A stretch of 64,000 nucleotides of DNA from NCBI GenBank assembly GCA_010015675.1, contig ML976977.1, forward strand, positions 474,218-538,217, written 5' to 3'. This stretch comes from Byssothecium circinans. Its lineage: Eukaryota > Ascomycota > Dothideomycetes > Pleosporales > Massarinaceae. Shown piece by piece: positions 32,472 through 45,130 of this stretch. Positions within the stretch are counted from its first letter, which is position 1, and each line of letters begins with the position of its first letter. The translations under genes were made by a program, and so were the position numbers. The notes beneath the pieces are model-generated. The model was not told the origin of the DNA. It saw only the letters and a list, made by a program, of their open reading frames with translations, and made no database searches.

Positions 32472-35400
32472 ATGGCCTTGCTGCAAACGAAAGCCCTGGG
32501 CTCCCCGGCGCTTGGTCCGGATCCGAGCCAGCGAGAAGTCCTCGCCGCCGCACGCAAAGCCCAGAGCGCAAAGCGACGAGCTGTCGACGACGCTCGACGA
32601 CCAGCTGGCGGCCGCCGTCCTTCGCTGCGCCGAGTAAAAGACTCCAAGGAGCAATTGCGGACCACGCGCGCCCGGGGCCACAGCAACGCGACCATCGAAT
32701 CCTCGTCGCCGAGCACCACCGGCGGGCGCTCCTTCACTGTCGCAAACATCAACAACGGCATCATCTACCTCAGGTATGTTATATTTTACTGTTCTCCGAT
32801 GTAGCTACATGCTGCTGCTGTTACCGACAGATGGCTGACCGCAGCAGACCCGTTGTGCGCCCTGCGAACCAGCGCGGCCGCCCGTCGCCAGCGCCCGAAC
32901 CCTTCGCCTACCCGCAGACGCCGCCAGACAGCGCAACGCTCGAGTCCAAGGCAAACGCGCTGTCGTCGACGAGCAATGAATGCGAGCAGAGCCTCTATGG
33001 ACCGAGGACTCCTACCCGCTCTCAGTTTGAGCCTCCATTGCCCGCAGACGTGACGGCGGAGGATGATATCACGCTGCCACGCCCCGCCCACTTCGAATCA
33101 CCGCCGCGTCCGTCTGCTCACATCCGCTCGCGCTCATTCTCCACCGCCGACGACCACACAGTGACTTCCAACAGCACCGAGCCCGGGACCTTCAAAGTGG
33201 TGATTGAGAGGCCGCCATTCGGACGGGGACGGCCTAAGACGGCTGACACTAGCACCTTCCCCATCCTAGAGGTGCCAATTCCCCACTATCGCCTGGGAGA
33301 GCCGCAGTTCAGCGCTCGAGGGACGGCTATTCTGAGAAGTTCGCTGTACACCAGCGCTGCAGGGTCCGAGGATTTCAGGTCGTCTTTACTCACCCCGCAA
33401 CGCGCCGCCAATTCGTTCCTGTCGTCTCGGCCACGTTCTGACGTCTATTCGCCCATCCCGCTCTCTTTTCGCAGCACCATGGACCGCTTGCCTCGACAAC
33501 CCTCGAGTGAGCCTGCATCTGCGCGCATATCGAAGCTTCCAATTGGCCCCCAGATCTACGACTCTCTGACCATAAACCCCGACGACAGCGCTGTGGTGCG
33601 CTTTTCATCGTCCGGCACCATTGTGGCGGCCACGCCTTCCCGATTGGTCGCCCACATCACCTCGCCCAGCTTCCTGGACTACGAACTGCTGTCCGATTTC
33701 TTCCTCACTTTCCGCGCCTTCCTCTCCACGCGAGACCTGGTGGCCTATCTCGTCTCACGCCTGAAATGGGCAGTTGACAGACAGGACGACTTTGGCCGAA
33801 TTGTGCGCGTGCGAACATTTGTCGCTCTTAGGCATTGGATCTTGAACTACTTTGTGGACGACTTCGTGCCCGTGTATCGCTTGCGAGTATATTTCTGCGA
33901 ACTAGTGAACAGTCTACATCAGGACTTGAGAGCTCGCGAAGATGGAGGTGCAGGCGACATCAAGATTGTGGGCGAGTTGAAGAAGTGCTGGAGGCGGACC
34001 TGCGCTCTGTATTGGGAGAGTGCATACGTTTTTGGGCAAGATGGGGCGGATGATCCGCTGCTACCTGGCGGAGAAGTACAGTCACAGACCTCCATGGACG
34101 AACCTGTCTCTATCCCACCTCTGCCATCCACACCACCTCGACGGACCGGTCGATCCGACAAGGTGGACACAATTACGTCGAATCCCAGCGATCAGTTCGC
34201 GGGTAAGCACATGGACTGGGCGCAAAAGGCTCGACATACGCCTCAAAACTCACTCAGCTCGCCGTACGTCAACTCGCAAGAATTTGGACCGACAGCTCCT
34301 CTTTCGCCTGCAAGCGAGCGCAGTATGCAGGTCATGTCCTGCTCCATTCCAATGCGCGGACTGAACAGGCCAGACACAGCACATGATATGCCGTTATATC
34401 CACATCCCGTGCCCCATCCGGTTCCTGTCGGTCCTTCTCGTTTTACAACCAGCCCGCAACATGCAGGATCTGTCAAGAAATCAAGCCGACCCTCTCACGG
34501 GCACAAGCGTAGTGGAAGTTTCTCTGATGCCCTCAGAGATAATAGGGCCCCCCTATCGCTGCCGAAGAATGTCCCTACCGATATCGCCCTCTCCGCCATT
34601 TCCAAGATGCCAGGTAGCCTCGTCCGTGGAGGTCTTTTTCAGCCCAGTTCTCCTTATGTCGATGTCAAGAATGGCAGTCTGCGACACATGCGTTCACATC
34701 TTGAACTCGCGGTCCTTGATACGCCCAACGGCGATATTCACATCAGGGGTGGATCTACACATAATCCTGGAATGCGGAAGTTACTTGGCAGTGTTAGGCG
34801 CGCCCTGAGTAGCAAACAGCCGTCTGCCTCAGCTCCGCAATTACAAGCTGTACCACATCCTCAGGGGACTTCGTTGACGCATCTCTCAAATACAGGCACT
34901 GTGTCCTCTGTCTCTGGTGGCGTTCATAAGCGTCGGCACCCTCGGTCTCGTCCACACGTTCGAATCGATGCTTTGGCATCTGTGGTTTCCGAGAGCTTCA
35001 AGCATGCAGTCATGGAGCAGATGAACAGCGATCAACAGCGTAGTACTATCGCAACTCTACCGAGTTTGAGCGGGTTTGAGTTCAACTTTGAGAAAGAGAA
35101 GGCAGTTACGAATGCAGAGCCAACACTTCCGCCCAAGGATGAGAATCTCCGCTTGCACAGTGACATCACCAACGGGAGCAAATCTATACTCATCGTGGAT
35201 GACACCGCTGCCCCGCCGCTTCCCATGATGTCGGGTGCCCTACCTAGCTTGGAGAAAGAGGACGTTCCAGTGATGATAAAGAAATCTCCACCCCTCCAAA
35301 AGGACATCTCGAAGGATGCACAGCTTCCCAACGACAAGTTTATATCGACTTGCCGCTCAGATCTCCACAACAGTCCAACGCACGGATCCTCTTTGGAACC

Positions 35401-37705
35401 GACACGAACATCGCGCACCTCACTTCAACCATCATTTACTTCACAGCGAAGATCAGTCTCTGCAGGTCGGGAATACATGCATTCGTTTCGCCGACGGGGT
35501 TCTACAAAGACGGCAATGGCGCGTCCGGCATCCTTGCGAAGACATTCGTCTTTTCATAGCGGGCTCGGGAGATCGCATGATGTTCCCAGTATGGCGACGT
35601 TCCAGACAATGTCATCGAATAACGATCCATTTTTCTTAGACCGGCAACCACCTGACGCTGCTCCTGGACCTGCCCGCCAGCTTCGTCGCCGACCAGGTGG
35701 CGATCTTCGCGCAGTGGACAATGTACATGACCTGGAGCAACCTCAACGCCCTCACTCAACCGGCACTGTTTCAAACCGGACTCACTCAATTGCCAACTCC
35801 GTCATTCTACGCTCAGACCGTTACATTGGACCAAGCGAAGAAGTCGAGGAGATAAAGGAAGATGCGTCTGAGAGTGAATCACCAAAGACGAAGCCCATCT
35901 CTCTTGTGGCGACGCACTCTTCCCAACCCAATCTGAGGCCTTCATTCGAAGTCGAAGTAGCGAAGCTGGCTGCTTTGCCAGATGACATAGATGACGATGG
36001 CGGTATAGAGTCGGCTTTGATGAAGCTAGAGGGTCGTTATGAAAAGAAATCGCCCGACTTGTCCAAGTCTGCAGAACAATCACCACACGTCAGCACTGGT
36101 CCGGAAGTCTATCATCCTGTTAGCGCTCCAGCAGAATCGACGAATCCATCATGGATTCCCTCGGAGGTTGACTCATCACAACCGCGAAGCTATGCGAAAG
36201 GCGACGATGTGTTTCATAGACCTCTCGCTGCACCTGAAGCTGAAGGCCAGGGCATGTATCGATTATCCGGGGAAGCTTTCAATGGCCGCGTCCCTCCCGT
36301 TCACTCAACAGTTGAGTCAGATGATTCATATTCATCAATTCCACTCTTAGATCGCGGTTTCAGTGAAATCACTTCACCGGAACGAGCAAGGACATTGGAG
36401 ACGATGCGCTCCTCTGCTAAACCTGCGCCGTTGAAGACAGGTCCTGTTCAGCCAACAGATCAAAGGACAAAAGGCGCATCTGCAAGTTCTTCTATCGAGT
36501 ATGTGATCAAAACCGATAGTATGAAGAGAATTCCTACAGACGGGACATTGCCAATTCAACATGAGTCTTCCCTGCATGGCGACGACGAAGACCTCAGTGA
36601 CATGGGTTCTTCAAGAGGCACAAGATCGGAGGGCACGAGCCACGGCGTTCGAAGCTTCTATGAGGATGAACCTGCAACCGAGGATAACGAGAAAGAGTTC
36701 GTACCCACGCATCCAATGCGTCACCCGCCCACACCACCTCTCACGGCCAATCGACTGAAGGATTCGCTGCCTCAAGTCGACACGACTGTATTTGATCGAG
36801 GACTACCTACGCCCGGTCTTACTCCAACATCTCGCCTTACCAATCAACCGTTTGGCCATGCAAGCCAAGCAGCCGAGCCACCTATTGAGCTACAAGAGTT
36901 GAGGAAAGAGAGTGCGCCATCAACGACTGCCCATCTCCCCTTCATCCTTGCCTATGATTCCGAACTACTTGCGCAGCAATTTACGATCGTAGAAAAGGAC
37001 GCTCTCGACGAGATCGACTGGCGGGAGCTGATCGAGCTTCGATGGAAACAATCATCCCCGCAAATCCGCGACTGGGTCCAATATCTCCGAACACAAGAAG
37101 CCCGCGGTGTCGATGTAGTCATTGCTCGTTTCAACCTCGTCGTCAAATGGGCAGTTTCGCAATGTATCCTCACCGAAAGCATGGAAGAGCGTGCAAGGTG
37201 TATTATTAAGCTCATCCACATCGCAGCCCACGCCCGTCGACTACGAAACTATGCAACCATGTACCAGTTAACTATTGCTCTTCTGTCAAACGACGTCTCG
37301 AGGCTGAGGAAGACGTGGTCGCTAGTACCGGCGGTGGAGATGCACACCATGCGCGAGCTCGAAGCACTCGTCCAGCCGCTCCGCAACTTCCATAACTTGC
37401 GTGTTGAAATGGAGACCGCCACCGGCGAGGAAGGATGCATCCCCTTCATCGGCATATACACCCGGGACCTTATCTACAACGCCCAGAAATCGGCTTTCAT
37501 TGACGCACCGCCTGTCGACGGTGAGCGCCTCGTAAACTTTGAGCGTCACCATACAGCTGCTACTATTGTCAAATCGCTCCTCCGCCTCCTAGAAGCTTCC
37601 TCTAGGTACAACTTCCGTGCCGAACCAACTGTTGTCAGCAAGTGTCTCTGGTTAGCTGCGTTGAGCGACGAGGAGATAACTCAACGAAGTCGAAGCTATG
37701 AGTAA
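32472..37705 (+). CDS. LTE1: Lte1-type Ras guanine nucleotide exchange factor
   Basis: Two exons, 32472-32773 and 32848-37705, encode 1719 residues. The 74-nt intron starts with GTATGT and ends after a CTGAC branch site. The first exon ends in TVANINNGIIYLR, which continues smoothly into VVRPANQRGRPS. A RasGEF N-terminal domain lies at about 346-465 (VAHITSPSFLDYELLSDFFL). About 1000 residues of disordered Ser/Pro-rich sequence follow. The catalytic CDC25-homology domain is at about 1470-1705 (FNLVVKWAVSQCIL, PFIGIYTRDLIY). In yeast Lte1 promotes mitotic exit at the bud cortex through the Tem1 pathway. In filamentous fungi orthologues are linked to septation and cell-cycle timing. The wide spacing between the two domains distinguishes it from Cdc25. 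Confidence 0.92.
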
Positions 37706-38279
37706 ACATTCACACCATACCACGTCATATACCCACACGGCGTTATTACACCGACGCATTTCTCATTTACTCAATGTCACCATATTCAGTGAGGATTTCC
37801 TTGCTATCTTCTTCTTGCTTGTTTACGTTTCTCAAGCATACTACTGTTAATATCATTTTGCCGTTATCCGGCGTTTGCAGAGGCATCGACTGCGGTTGAA
37901 CACGACCATAACGACACGTCCGCATCGACACATTTTCCTTAATCGTATGCATACTTCTCAATTAACACCGCGATTCCCCGGCCTATTGGCCAATAGTCAT
38001 AGTACTTGAATGTTTCCATAGACCTAATAGCTCACGCTAGATGGAGATAGTCGCTCGTTGTTTTCCATTTCTGTATTTCATAGGCAGCAGTGGAGGGAGA
38101 GAGCGATGGAGGGGGGTTGACAGAGAGGGTAGATGTCTTAGTAATGACATCTGGAGATGTTTTGGAGTGGGAGAGCATGGGCGGTAGTTCACGGCTATCG
38201 ACGAGGAACGCCGCATGCTGTCAAGAAGTAGCTGTGTGTTCAATGTATAAACAAGCCTCTCAAGCATAAATCTGCCTCT
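37706..38279. other. convergent 3' region LTE1/PPM1
   Basis: LTE1 and PPM1 face each other here. The interval is AT-richer than the coding regions and shows no gene. Confidence 0.55.
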
Positions 38280-39401
38280 TCACGCTTGCTCTGTGACGTC
38301 TGCCCAGGCTTTTGAAAATACATCGTTACTTCGCTCGCTGTCGTCTCTCCACCCCCACGATACACAGTAATGTCTCAACAACAGCTCCAGTTCCTCAAGC
38401 TCATCCAGCATCTCCAACCCTGCCACCCTTTCCTTCTCCTCTTCACTAATCCAATTCCGCCATATATGCTCCGTGTCGGCGGCTTTGAATCCATCTACGA
38501 GCCCGTATTGCTTTAACCTTGCACGCTGATCGCCAAGCTCGGGGTATGCGGTCAGAGTAGGGAGATGTATATTCCGAGTCGATAGGTTGGAGATCATGGT
38601 GCGACCAAAAGCATCATTGGGTAGAATGGGTTCATATAAAATGAGCGAGGCTGGTGTTGTTGGCGAGAGGGAGTGCGTGAGGAAAGTTTTCATGATAGAT
38701 GCGACGGTTGGGGCTTGGAGGTAGATTAAGCACATCTCCGAAAGTATCAGGGTTGGAGCTGAAGGGTCAAGATTGGGAAATTTCGAGGGTGATGGTGTCT
38801 CTGACGAAGAAACTGCGAGAGATCGTAGATCTACTGGATGGATGTTATACGTTTGCGAGTAATATGAATCTGATTGTGGTGATAGCGGGTTCGTGTCGGT
38901 GGGAAGCTTTTGGTGTAATTGCGGATGCCTTTGTATGGAGTGAAGTTTCGCGATTGTGTTTGAGGAAAAGTCGAGCTCGTGGTATATAATGTTGGTCCCT
39001 GGGTACTTGTCGCGCAGACGGAAGAAGCGCGTATCAGTGCCCGCACCGAGAGAGATGATTTGTTTTGGCGAAGAAGGTGAGGTAGTGATGAATCGATCGA
39101 CGAGGTTATCGATTGCGGAAGTCCGAACATACGTCCCTCTATTCAGAAGAGGAAGCCTTCTCGTCGAGGCTTGCGTGGCAAAAAGTATCGCATACGGGTC
39201 GTCCAAATACCCAAGCTCCACGCAGCTCACCCTGCTGCCCGCAGCATCTTGATCAGTCCCACGCACCGCAGAGTCCCTGATTGCTTCATTCTCCTCATGT
39301 GAAGTTCGGAAGCCTCCTCTACCGCGCCCTCGCTCTCTCATTCCGCCTCTCCCTCTCGGTGCAAGCAAAGTCTTGAGGTTTGGTATTTCTTTGGCTGCCA
39401 T
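38280..39401 (-). CDS. PPM1: leucine carboxyl methyltransferase 1 (PP2A)
   Basis: A single-exon minus-strand gene of 373 residues from the ATG at 39401. After a Gly/Arg-rich N-terminus of about 30 residues come the family landmarks. These are RRLPLLNRGTYVRT, the S-adenosylmethionine loop IISLGAGTDTRFFRL, then YHELDFS, LILSEMCLIYL and LILYEPI, ending in the motif HYCVSWGW. The enzyme methylates the C-terminal leucine carboxylate of the PP2A catalytic subunit and so controls assembly with regulatory B subunits in the cytoplasm. The N-terminal RGRGG repeats are unusual for the family and could themselves be a target of arginine methylation. It shares a 220-bp divergent promoter with RPB5. Confidence 0.93.
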   Translation of the reverse strand: MAAKEIPNLKTLLAPRGRGGMRERGRGRGGFRTSHEENEAIRDSAVRGTDQDAAGSRVSCVELGYLDDPYAILFATQASTRRLPLLNRGTYVRTSAIDNLVDRFITTSPSSPKQIISLGAGTDTRFFRLRDKYPGTNIIYHELDFSSNTIAKLHSIQRHPQLHQKLPTDTNPLSPQSDSYYSQTYNIHPVDLRSLAVSSSETPSPSKFPNLDPSAPTLILSEMCLIYLQAPTVASIMKTFLTHSLSPTTPASLILYEPILPNDAFGRTMISNLSTRNIHLPTLTAYPELGDQRARLKQYGLVDGFKAADTEHIWRNWISEEEKERVAGLEMLDELEELELLLRHYCVSWGWRDDSERSNDVFSKAWADVTEQA

Positions 39402-39621
39402 GTCGCGATGATGTCGTTTCTGTGGTTGAGAGCTTTGGTGGGGCTACTCGACTGCGGGGTTCCTGCCTAAGCTACTTTAGGCGCTAGCGCCATCTACGCG
39501 CCAAGAACCCGGCCGGCAGACCGACGTCTTCGAACATTTTCTTTGAGGCCAACCTCACTCACCTTGTCCTCCCGCCAACCCACAACCTCTTGTCACACAT
39601 TTTTACGCACGCTCAGTCAAG
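39402..39621. promoter_or_regulatory. divergent promoter PPM1/RPB5
   Basis: The two start codons are only 220 bp apart on opposite strands, so this interval must serve both genes. It is CT-rich on the RPB5 side and has no TATA box. Confidence 0.55.
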
Positions 39622-40447
39622 ATGGCGGACGAACGAGAAAACCACAGCCCGAATATGATTCGTCTGTGGCGCGCGTTTCGCACCACGAAGGAAATGTGCA
39701 AGGACCGAGTTCGTCGACCCATTGTCAAAGGTGCGCACATGTGACCGTGAGCTAACGGGTGTGCAAAGGGCTACGAAATCCTGGAAGAAGATTACCAAAT
39801 CTCACTCTCAAAGTTCGCCAGAGATTGTGGCCGACAAGATGGAGAGGTGGAGTACGTCGCGCACCATGAAAAGTCTCGATTTCGTGGATAGCTGACCCTC
39901 ACACAGCCGCACAAAAATGAACTTCACCTGCGTGCCGTCTCCCGAAATGATGAGCAAATACACGGCCCCGAAAACCGACAAGAACCCCGACCCGCAACCC
40001 GAAATCGGCAAGATCTGGGTCGAGTTCAACGGCGACGAGAACGTGGGACTGAAGCAGCTGCGCGATTACATGGCACATCTTGTCGAGGGCCAGTACTACA
40101 GCGGCATCATGGTCACGGTAAAGCCCATGACGGGGATGGCGTTGCGACTCTTGCGCGGCGCGGCGGGGATCGCTGAGGGACCCAAGGGCGGCGTGGAAGT
40201 CTTCGTCGAACAGGATCTGCTCGTCAATATCACGAAACACGAACTAGTGCCGACACATGTCCTTCTTAGTAAGGAGGAGAAGGATCAGCTCCTGAAACGG
40301 TATCGTCTGAAGGAGACGCAACTCCCTAGAATTCAGGTCACGGATCCGGTGGCCAAGTATTATGGGCTGAGGAGAGGGCAGGTCGTCAAGATTATTAGGC
40401 ATTCGGAGACGGCAGGGAGGTATGCAAGCTACCGCTGGGCTATATGA
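39622..40447 (+). CDS. RPB5: RNA polymerase I/II/III subunit Rpb5
   Basis: Three exons, 39622-39708, 39769-39851 and 39907-40447, encode 236 residues. Introns are 60 and 55 nt and in phase. The N-terminal jaw domain begins with IRLWRAFRTTKEMCKDRGYEI. The C-terminal assembly domain has the highly conserved HELVPTHVLLS, LPRIQVTDPVAKYYGLRRGQ and ends in the invariant YASYRWAI. Rpb5 (RPABC1) is shared by all three nuclear RNA polymerases and contacts downstream DNA. The protein is about 20 residues longer than the yeast form, mostly in the loop containing PKTDKNPDPQPEIGK. It converges with the small membrane protein gene downstream. Confidence 0.96.
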
Positions 40448-40707
40448 GATCGCGTTGGGAGATCGCGTGGGATACGATAGGACGACGATGCATCTTTACG
40501 AGGCGTTTGGCGAACGGGCAACTTCAAGACTCGAAACTATGGGCTTCCTTTGAAGGGCAAGGAAAAGGCGTGCTTCTCAGACCAGTTTGCGTACATGAAG
40601 GCGTTTCACCTCCTGCAATACCACATTAATCGTTCGTAACAGAAAACTTTTCCCACTGCCTTCTCGGCCCATCCATTTTCTTCATCATAGTTCAGCTAAC
40701 AAAGCAC

Positions 40708-41183
40708 TCAAACAGAAGCCTTCTGGGCCGCAACGCCCTGCAAGACACCAACAATACTTAGAATCAATGCTGTAACCTTGTCACCGGATCGGAAGTACTG
40801 TTGACCAGCGCCGAACAAAAGCGTGACAAGAAGACCAACAATGCTCTTGTCTGCGAGGTCAAGGAGCCCAGTTTGGCTCCACTTGTAGTTCAGTATGCCT
40901 TGGGTTCCATAAGCCTTGGAATTCAGTTCTCACCTTGTTACTTGACTTACCCATGATGGCGAAGAAGACGGAACCTTCGTACCAGCCTATTTTGACTGCG
41001 CTTTTCAAGACAGTAGGAAGAGAGTTGAGAGTGGGATGCTTGAATTGTTCGAGGCCTTTGGTCTATGGGGTTATTAGACTTGGGTGGTTAACTAGGGGGA
41101 TGTCTACATACTGTATGCGCCAGGCTGAGCAGACTGTGCGCGACCGCGGTGGCGAAGAGAAGGGGGTGTCTTGCTGTGGCCAT
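40708..41183 (-). CDS. small multi-pass membrane protein, conserved type
   Basis: Three short minus-strand exons, 41183-41112, 41062-40951 and 40898-40708, encode 124 residues. The introns are 49 and 52 nt with GTATGT and GTAAGT donors, and all phases agree; no single exon is long enough to stand out as an open frame. The protein has hydrophobic segments near its N-terminus (LLFATAVAHSLLSLA), in the middle (WYEGSVFFAIMGILNY) and two near the C-terminus (IVGLLVTLLFGAGQQYF, ALILSIVGVLQGVA), so three or four membrane passes. There is no cleavable signal or known motif. I think related small proteins occur in other ascomycetes, but no function is known to me. It diverges from LCP5 across 267 bp. 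Confidence 0.8.
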
Positions 41184-41450
41184 TGTGACAGAGGTTTTGA
41201 ATAGGCTTAACTTTATTTCTCGAGTGGATAGCGTTCTGAGTAGTCCGGTCGAGGCTGAGATCGCAATTGATGCACTGGTGGCACGTGCGCAGGATACCGA
41301 GGCAGCTCAATACGGTATTAGCGTTTTCGAACTCTTGGCATTGAAAGATTTATCGGCGCGCTAAAATTTCTATAAACCATACGAACACTTTGGCAGCAAC
41401 GACGGAAATCGACTGGTCCATCACCACGTTTCTAGGATTATGAAATAACT
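41184..41450. promoter_or_regulatory. divergent promoter small membrane protein/LCP5
   Basis: The start codons of the two flanking genes are 267 bp apart on opposite strands. No TATA box is evident. Confidence 0.45.
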
Positions 41451-42530
41451 ATGGCTGTCGACAATACCCTCGAGTCGCTTCTCAGCACGCTCACGACATC
41501 CATCCAATCCGCGACTGAAACTTTACCACAGGACGAAATCCTCCCGCCGAAAGAAGGCATTTCGCTTTTCGACGTCAAAAACGAGCTGCTACTCTCCTAT
41601 CTTCAAAACCTTGTTTTTCTCATCCTATTGAAGCTCCGAGCGCGGTCAGGAAAAGAGGAGGGTGCGGGAGAGGTTTTAAGTCCACAAGATGAGGTCGTCA
41701 GAAAACTAGTCGAGCTCCGCGTCTACCTCGAAAAAGGCGTGCGACCCCTGGAGAACCGACTAAAGTACCAAATCGACAAAATCGTACGAACTGCGGACGA
41801 CGCAGCAAGAAAGACCACGCAAGCAGCCAAGACCTCCACTCTTCGCAAGGAGAAGAGGAATGCGGAATCAGACTCAGACGACAGCGACGCGGACTCCGAT
41901 GATACGGATCAGAGCAAAGAAGACGTAGACGAAATGACGCACGGTCCCAGAACCGCAAACTTCCATCGCAGCAAGAATATGTCCAAGGACCAGAAGCCTA
42001 CCGCTGCTGCTGCTTCGAAAGACGGCATCTATCGCCCACCCAAGATCACACCGGTATCTATGCCTACTACCGAAGCGCGCGAGGAGCGCCAAGCTCGCCG
42101 TCCGAATAAATCAGCTACCCTGGATGAGTTCGTCGCGAGTGAAATGTCCACCGCTCCTATTGCGCAACCTAGTATCGGGAGCACCATCGTTGAAGGCGGG
42201 CGCCGCATGAAATCTGAAAAGGAAAGGCTGGAAGAGACGGAGAGGAGAGACTACGAGGAGGCCAACTTTACGCGTTTGCCTGCGTTGACTAAGAAAGAGA
42301 AGGCGAAGAGGGGACGCGGACAGCAGCAGAGTGCTTTTGGGGGAGAGGAATGGAGGGGGATTGGGGCTGGGTTGGATCGGATCGAGAGGTTGACGCAGAA
42401 GAAGGGTGGCGGGTTGGGCAGCTTGGGGAAGAGTCGGAAGAGGCCTGTTGAGGATGGGCCGAGGGGGAGTGGGGTGGAGGCTGGCGAGGCGTTTGAGAAG
42501 AGGAGGAAGGCTGTGCAGAGGTATAGATAG
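41451..42530 (+). CDS. LCP5: U3 snoRNP-associated Lcp5/neuroguidin
   Basis: A single-exon gene of 359 residues. The N-terminal 90 residues form the Sas10/Utp3/C1D domain (LFDVKNELLLSYLQNLVFLILLKLRA). Next is the motif RPLENRLKYQIDKIVR. An acidic Ser/Asp run at about 140-162 follows, then IYRPPKITPVSMP, another family landmark, and finally a basic, Gly/Lys/Arg-rich C-terminus. Lcp5 acts in the nucleolar small-subunit processome with U3 snoRNA in pre-18S rRNA processing. The metazoan relative neuroguidin also acts in translational control. Length and order of motifs match fungal orthologues. Confidence 0.92.
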   Translation: MAVDNTLESLLSTLTTSIQSATETLPQDEILPPKEGISLFDVKNELLLSYLQNLVFLILLKLRARSGKEEGAGEVLSPQDEVVRKLVELRVYLEKGVRPLENRLKYQIDKIVRTADDAARKTTQAAKTSTLRKEKRNAESDSDDSDADSDDTDQSKEDVDEMTHGPRTANFHRSKNMSKDQKPTAAAASKDGIYRPPKITPVSMPTTEAREERQARRPNKSATLDEFVASEMSTAPIAQPSIGSTIVEGGRRMKSEKERLEETERRDYEEANFTRLPALTKKEKAKRGRGQQQSAFGGEEWRGIGAGLDRIERLTQKKGGGLGSLGKSRKRPVEDGPRGSGVEAGEAFEKRRKAVQRYR

Positions 42531-45130
42531 TTGGGGAAGTCTTGATGGAATTATGTCTTCAGTCCTTATGCCCTCAGTATTACCAACTACTCTTGAGGGT
42601 GCTCAGGTTGGGTTGTTGTTTTGAAACACAGTACCAACGTCTATCGTAAATATCCACTCTTGCTTTCCCAATAAGAACCGGAGCATGTACACACCCAAGC
42701 ATCCAAGCACAGGAAAAAATTACCCATTTCGTGCCAAAGTATTCCTTATCTCCGCTCGCCAACGCCACTCCCTCCCTCCCAATTCTTCCCCAGGGCCAAC
42801 AAGCTCCGCACTCCAAGCGGCCCTAACAACCACTATATCATTGCACATCACATTCATGATAAAAACCGTCTATCGGTATGCAAAGCCCGGTGCTTGGAAT
42901 TCCGTGATGTAATTGGTACCTCGGAAAGCGATGATATAGTACATGACAACATCATATCGGTCAAGGGACACAAAAGCCAGGTATGTATCTCGGTCCTCGT
43001 ACCACCGGAGGGACACGCGGTACCTAGCTAGGTGCATATCCGAAGTGCACGGGTTATGCCTACGGCTCGTACTAGTACAATAAGTGCGGGTATGCGGTGG
43101 ATCGGTGTGGCACTTGATTAAATTGCACGACCTCACTTCTACGTCAGGCACCGGAAGACTTCCAGAAGGAAGAAGCGCGTCTTGCATTATTTACACTCTC
43201 GGCGAGCCAAGCCAAGCCATGCTCCAAGGCCTTGGGGGTAAGATTTTGCCTTGTTCGGAAGTACTTGCATTACATATTGATTCAGTATGATGTATACGTG
43301 ATCCGGGGCCGTTAGATTTGGGGAATGATCGACTAGCTAGCAGGATTGATGAAAGTGTCTTGGCGGTATATAGTGCTTTCGACGCCGAGGGACGTTGGAG
43401 TCGGTCATTTCGATCCTGGGTCTGAAGGCTAGTTGGCTATGTAGTGGAGCGTGGTGTGGTGTATGCACATAGTTGGGAAGTCCCGATCCGAAGACTTACC
43501 TAGATATTGACATGTTCGGAGAAGGTCGAAGTACAAGAGACTACCTATAGGGCCAAGTACACGTGCAGTGCATAGTTTTTTATTCCCTGATGTATCGCCA
43601 TCCAGTCTCCTTCTCAAACCTCTCTAGCGCACCGTTACATACATGTACCCACCTACGTAGTTTCCCCTGGCCGATACTCCCCGGCCGTCGAATTTCCCGT
43701 GGTACGTATGCAAGAAGGTACACGAAGCTGACGTGTAAATCTTAATATAAAGCCGCGTGATCGTTACCGATGGGAGACATCGGATATGCGTACCCTATCC
43801 AGGTATCAACTCTCCGATCAATCCATGGACATGCAAGCCAAACATTTTCCGCCCCAGATTCCGGGTCAGAGTGTGCGTTTTGCGCAACCATTACTTTTGT
43901 GGACACGGGATGTGGGGTGTTTGCGTTGGGCATCAGGGACGAAACCTGGGGATACGCCCGGGTGTTGGGAGATTGAGGTTGTGTGCATATACGTGCATGT
44001 GTGTGTGGAGATCATGTATCCGTACTCCGTACGGTAAAGACGGAATGAGCCAGTGGGTGAGTACCTTGAGGGCGGCATGTGACACGCGCAGTTTACCGTG
44101 TAGAAAGGAGCTTGGGAAGGCAGGAATTGTCGAGACAAGTACGTGTGTGATTAGGTACTTCTTGAAGGCAAAGAAATGTATATTTAAAATGTGCATGCAA
44201 GAGTCATAATTAATATAGGTTGATATAGGCTAAGGTTATATATTAGAACCAACGTCCACTTAAGTGCTGCTAGCGTACAAGAAGAAGGAAGGCGAAGGCC
44301 GCGGTAGGTATACGCAATGCGGCATCATCTCCCTGCTTCTGGGTACCTACTCCATAGAGAATCGATCACAGAGTCTCCTCTTTCGAAGCTAGGAAACGAG
44401 ACTTGGAGTCTTGGACATCAGGCCTTGTGGTGAAGAATGAGGAGATGATGGTTCATTGGTCGTTCGAATGAACAGGGGTGGGATGGAAGCGAGAGTGGGT
44501 TGGTGGAAGATTCGAATCATCCTTGGAAGGCACAAGCCACAGCACAGAATACCTACAGTACAGATGATCAGGTTTCGCGTTCATGCACGGTAAGCAGGGA
44601 AAGAAAAAAGGGCACTAGCGAGGGTAGCGGATGTAGTAGTTGATTATAATCTTGGGGTTTCTACTGGTCAAGTGAAGCAACTTTGTGAACCTTGGTGATG
44701 ACATGAAGCAGAGGTGTGATTATCAACTGCATAATGGTTGTACTGCATTGCATTTCGGGTTTGTCAGCATGTGTCGAGGTTTTCCCTTGCACTGTCGGAC
44801 CTCGGTTTTTCCGCCGTGCTGCTGCAAGACTTGTCGAATGTGCCACTGTGGCGGGCGCATACCTACCATAGTAGGTACTGTGGAGACTACACAGATCTGG
44901 CGTCTTAACACACCACTCATCGCCCTTTAGAACATGGAAAGCGGGGTGCATTCTGCAAAAAGAAGATCGCAACAGCGAAGAGATAACTCGCGGCCCTTCA
45001 AAATCTCAACCTCGTTGGCGGATCTTCCCCGCATCATCATCCAAATCTCTCACCGTTCACGTACCTTTTCCATCCACTCCTTTATCCCATCCCATACTCA
45101 TCTCCACCACCTCATCACCATTATCACGAA
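42531..45130. other. gene-poor region, no gene seen
   Basis: Over 2.6 kb there is no frame with protein-like composition. Between 42.9 and 44.3 kb the sequence is rich in GTAC/TACC-containing short palindromes (for example around 43020 and 44025) and has TG/CA-rich tracts. I found no tRNA, no terminal repeats and no transposase fragment. The end is pyrimidine-rich and may be a leader for the small ORF that follows. Confidence 0.5.

Noticed and set aside
44505..44525. GATTCGAATC resembling a tRNA T-loop (B box)
   Set aside because: No A box, acceptor stem or anticodon arm can be built around it.
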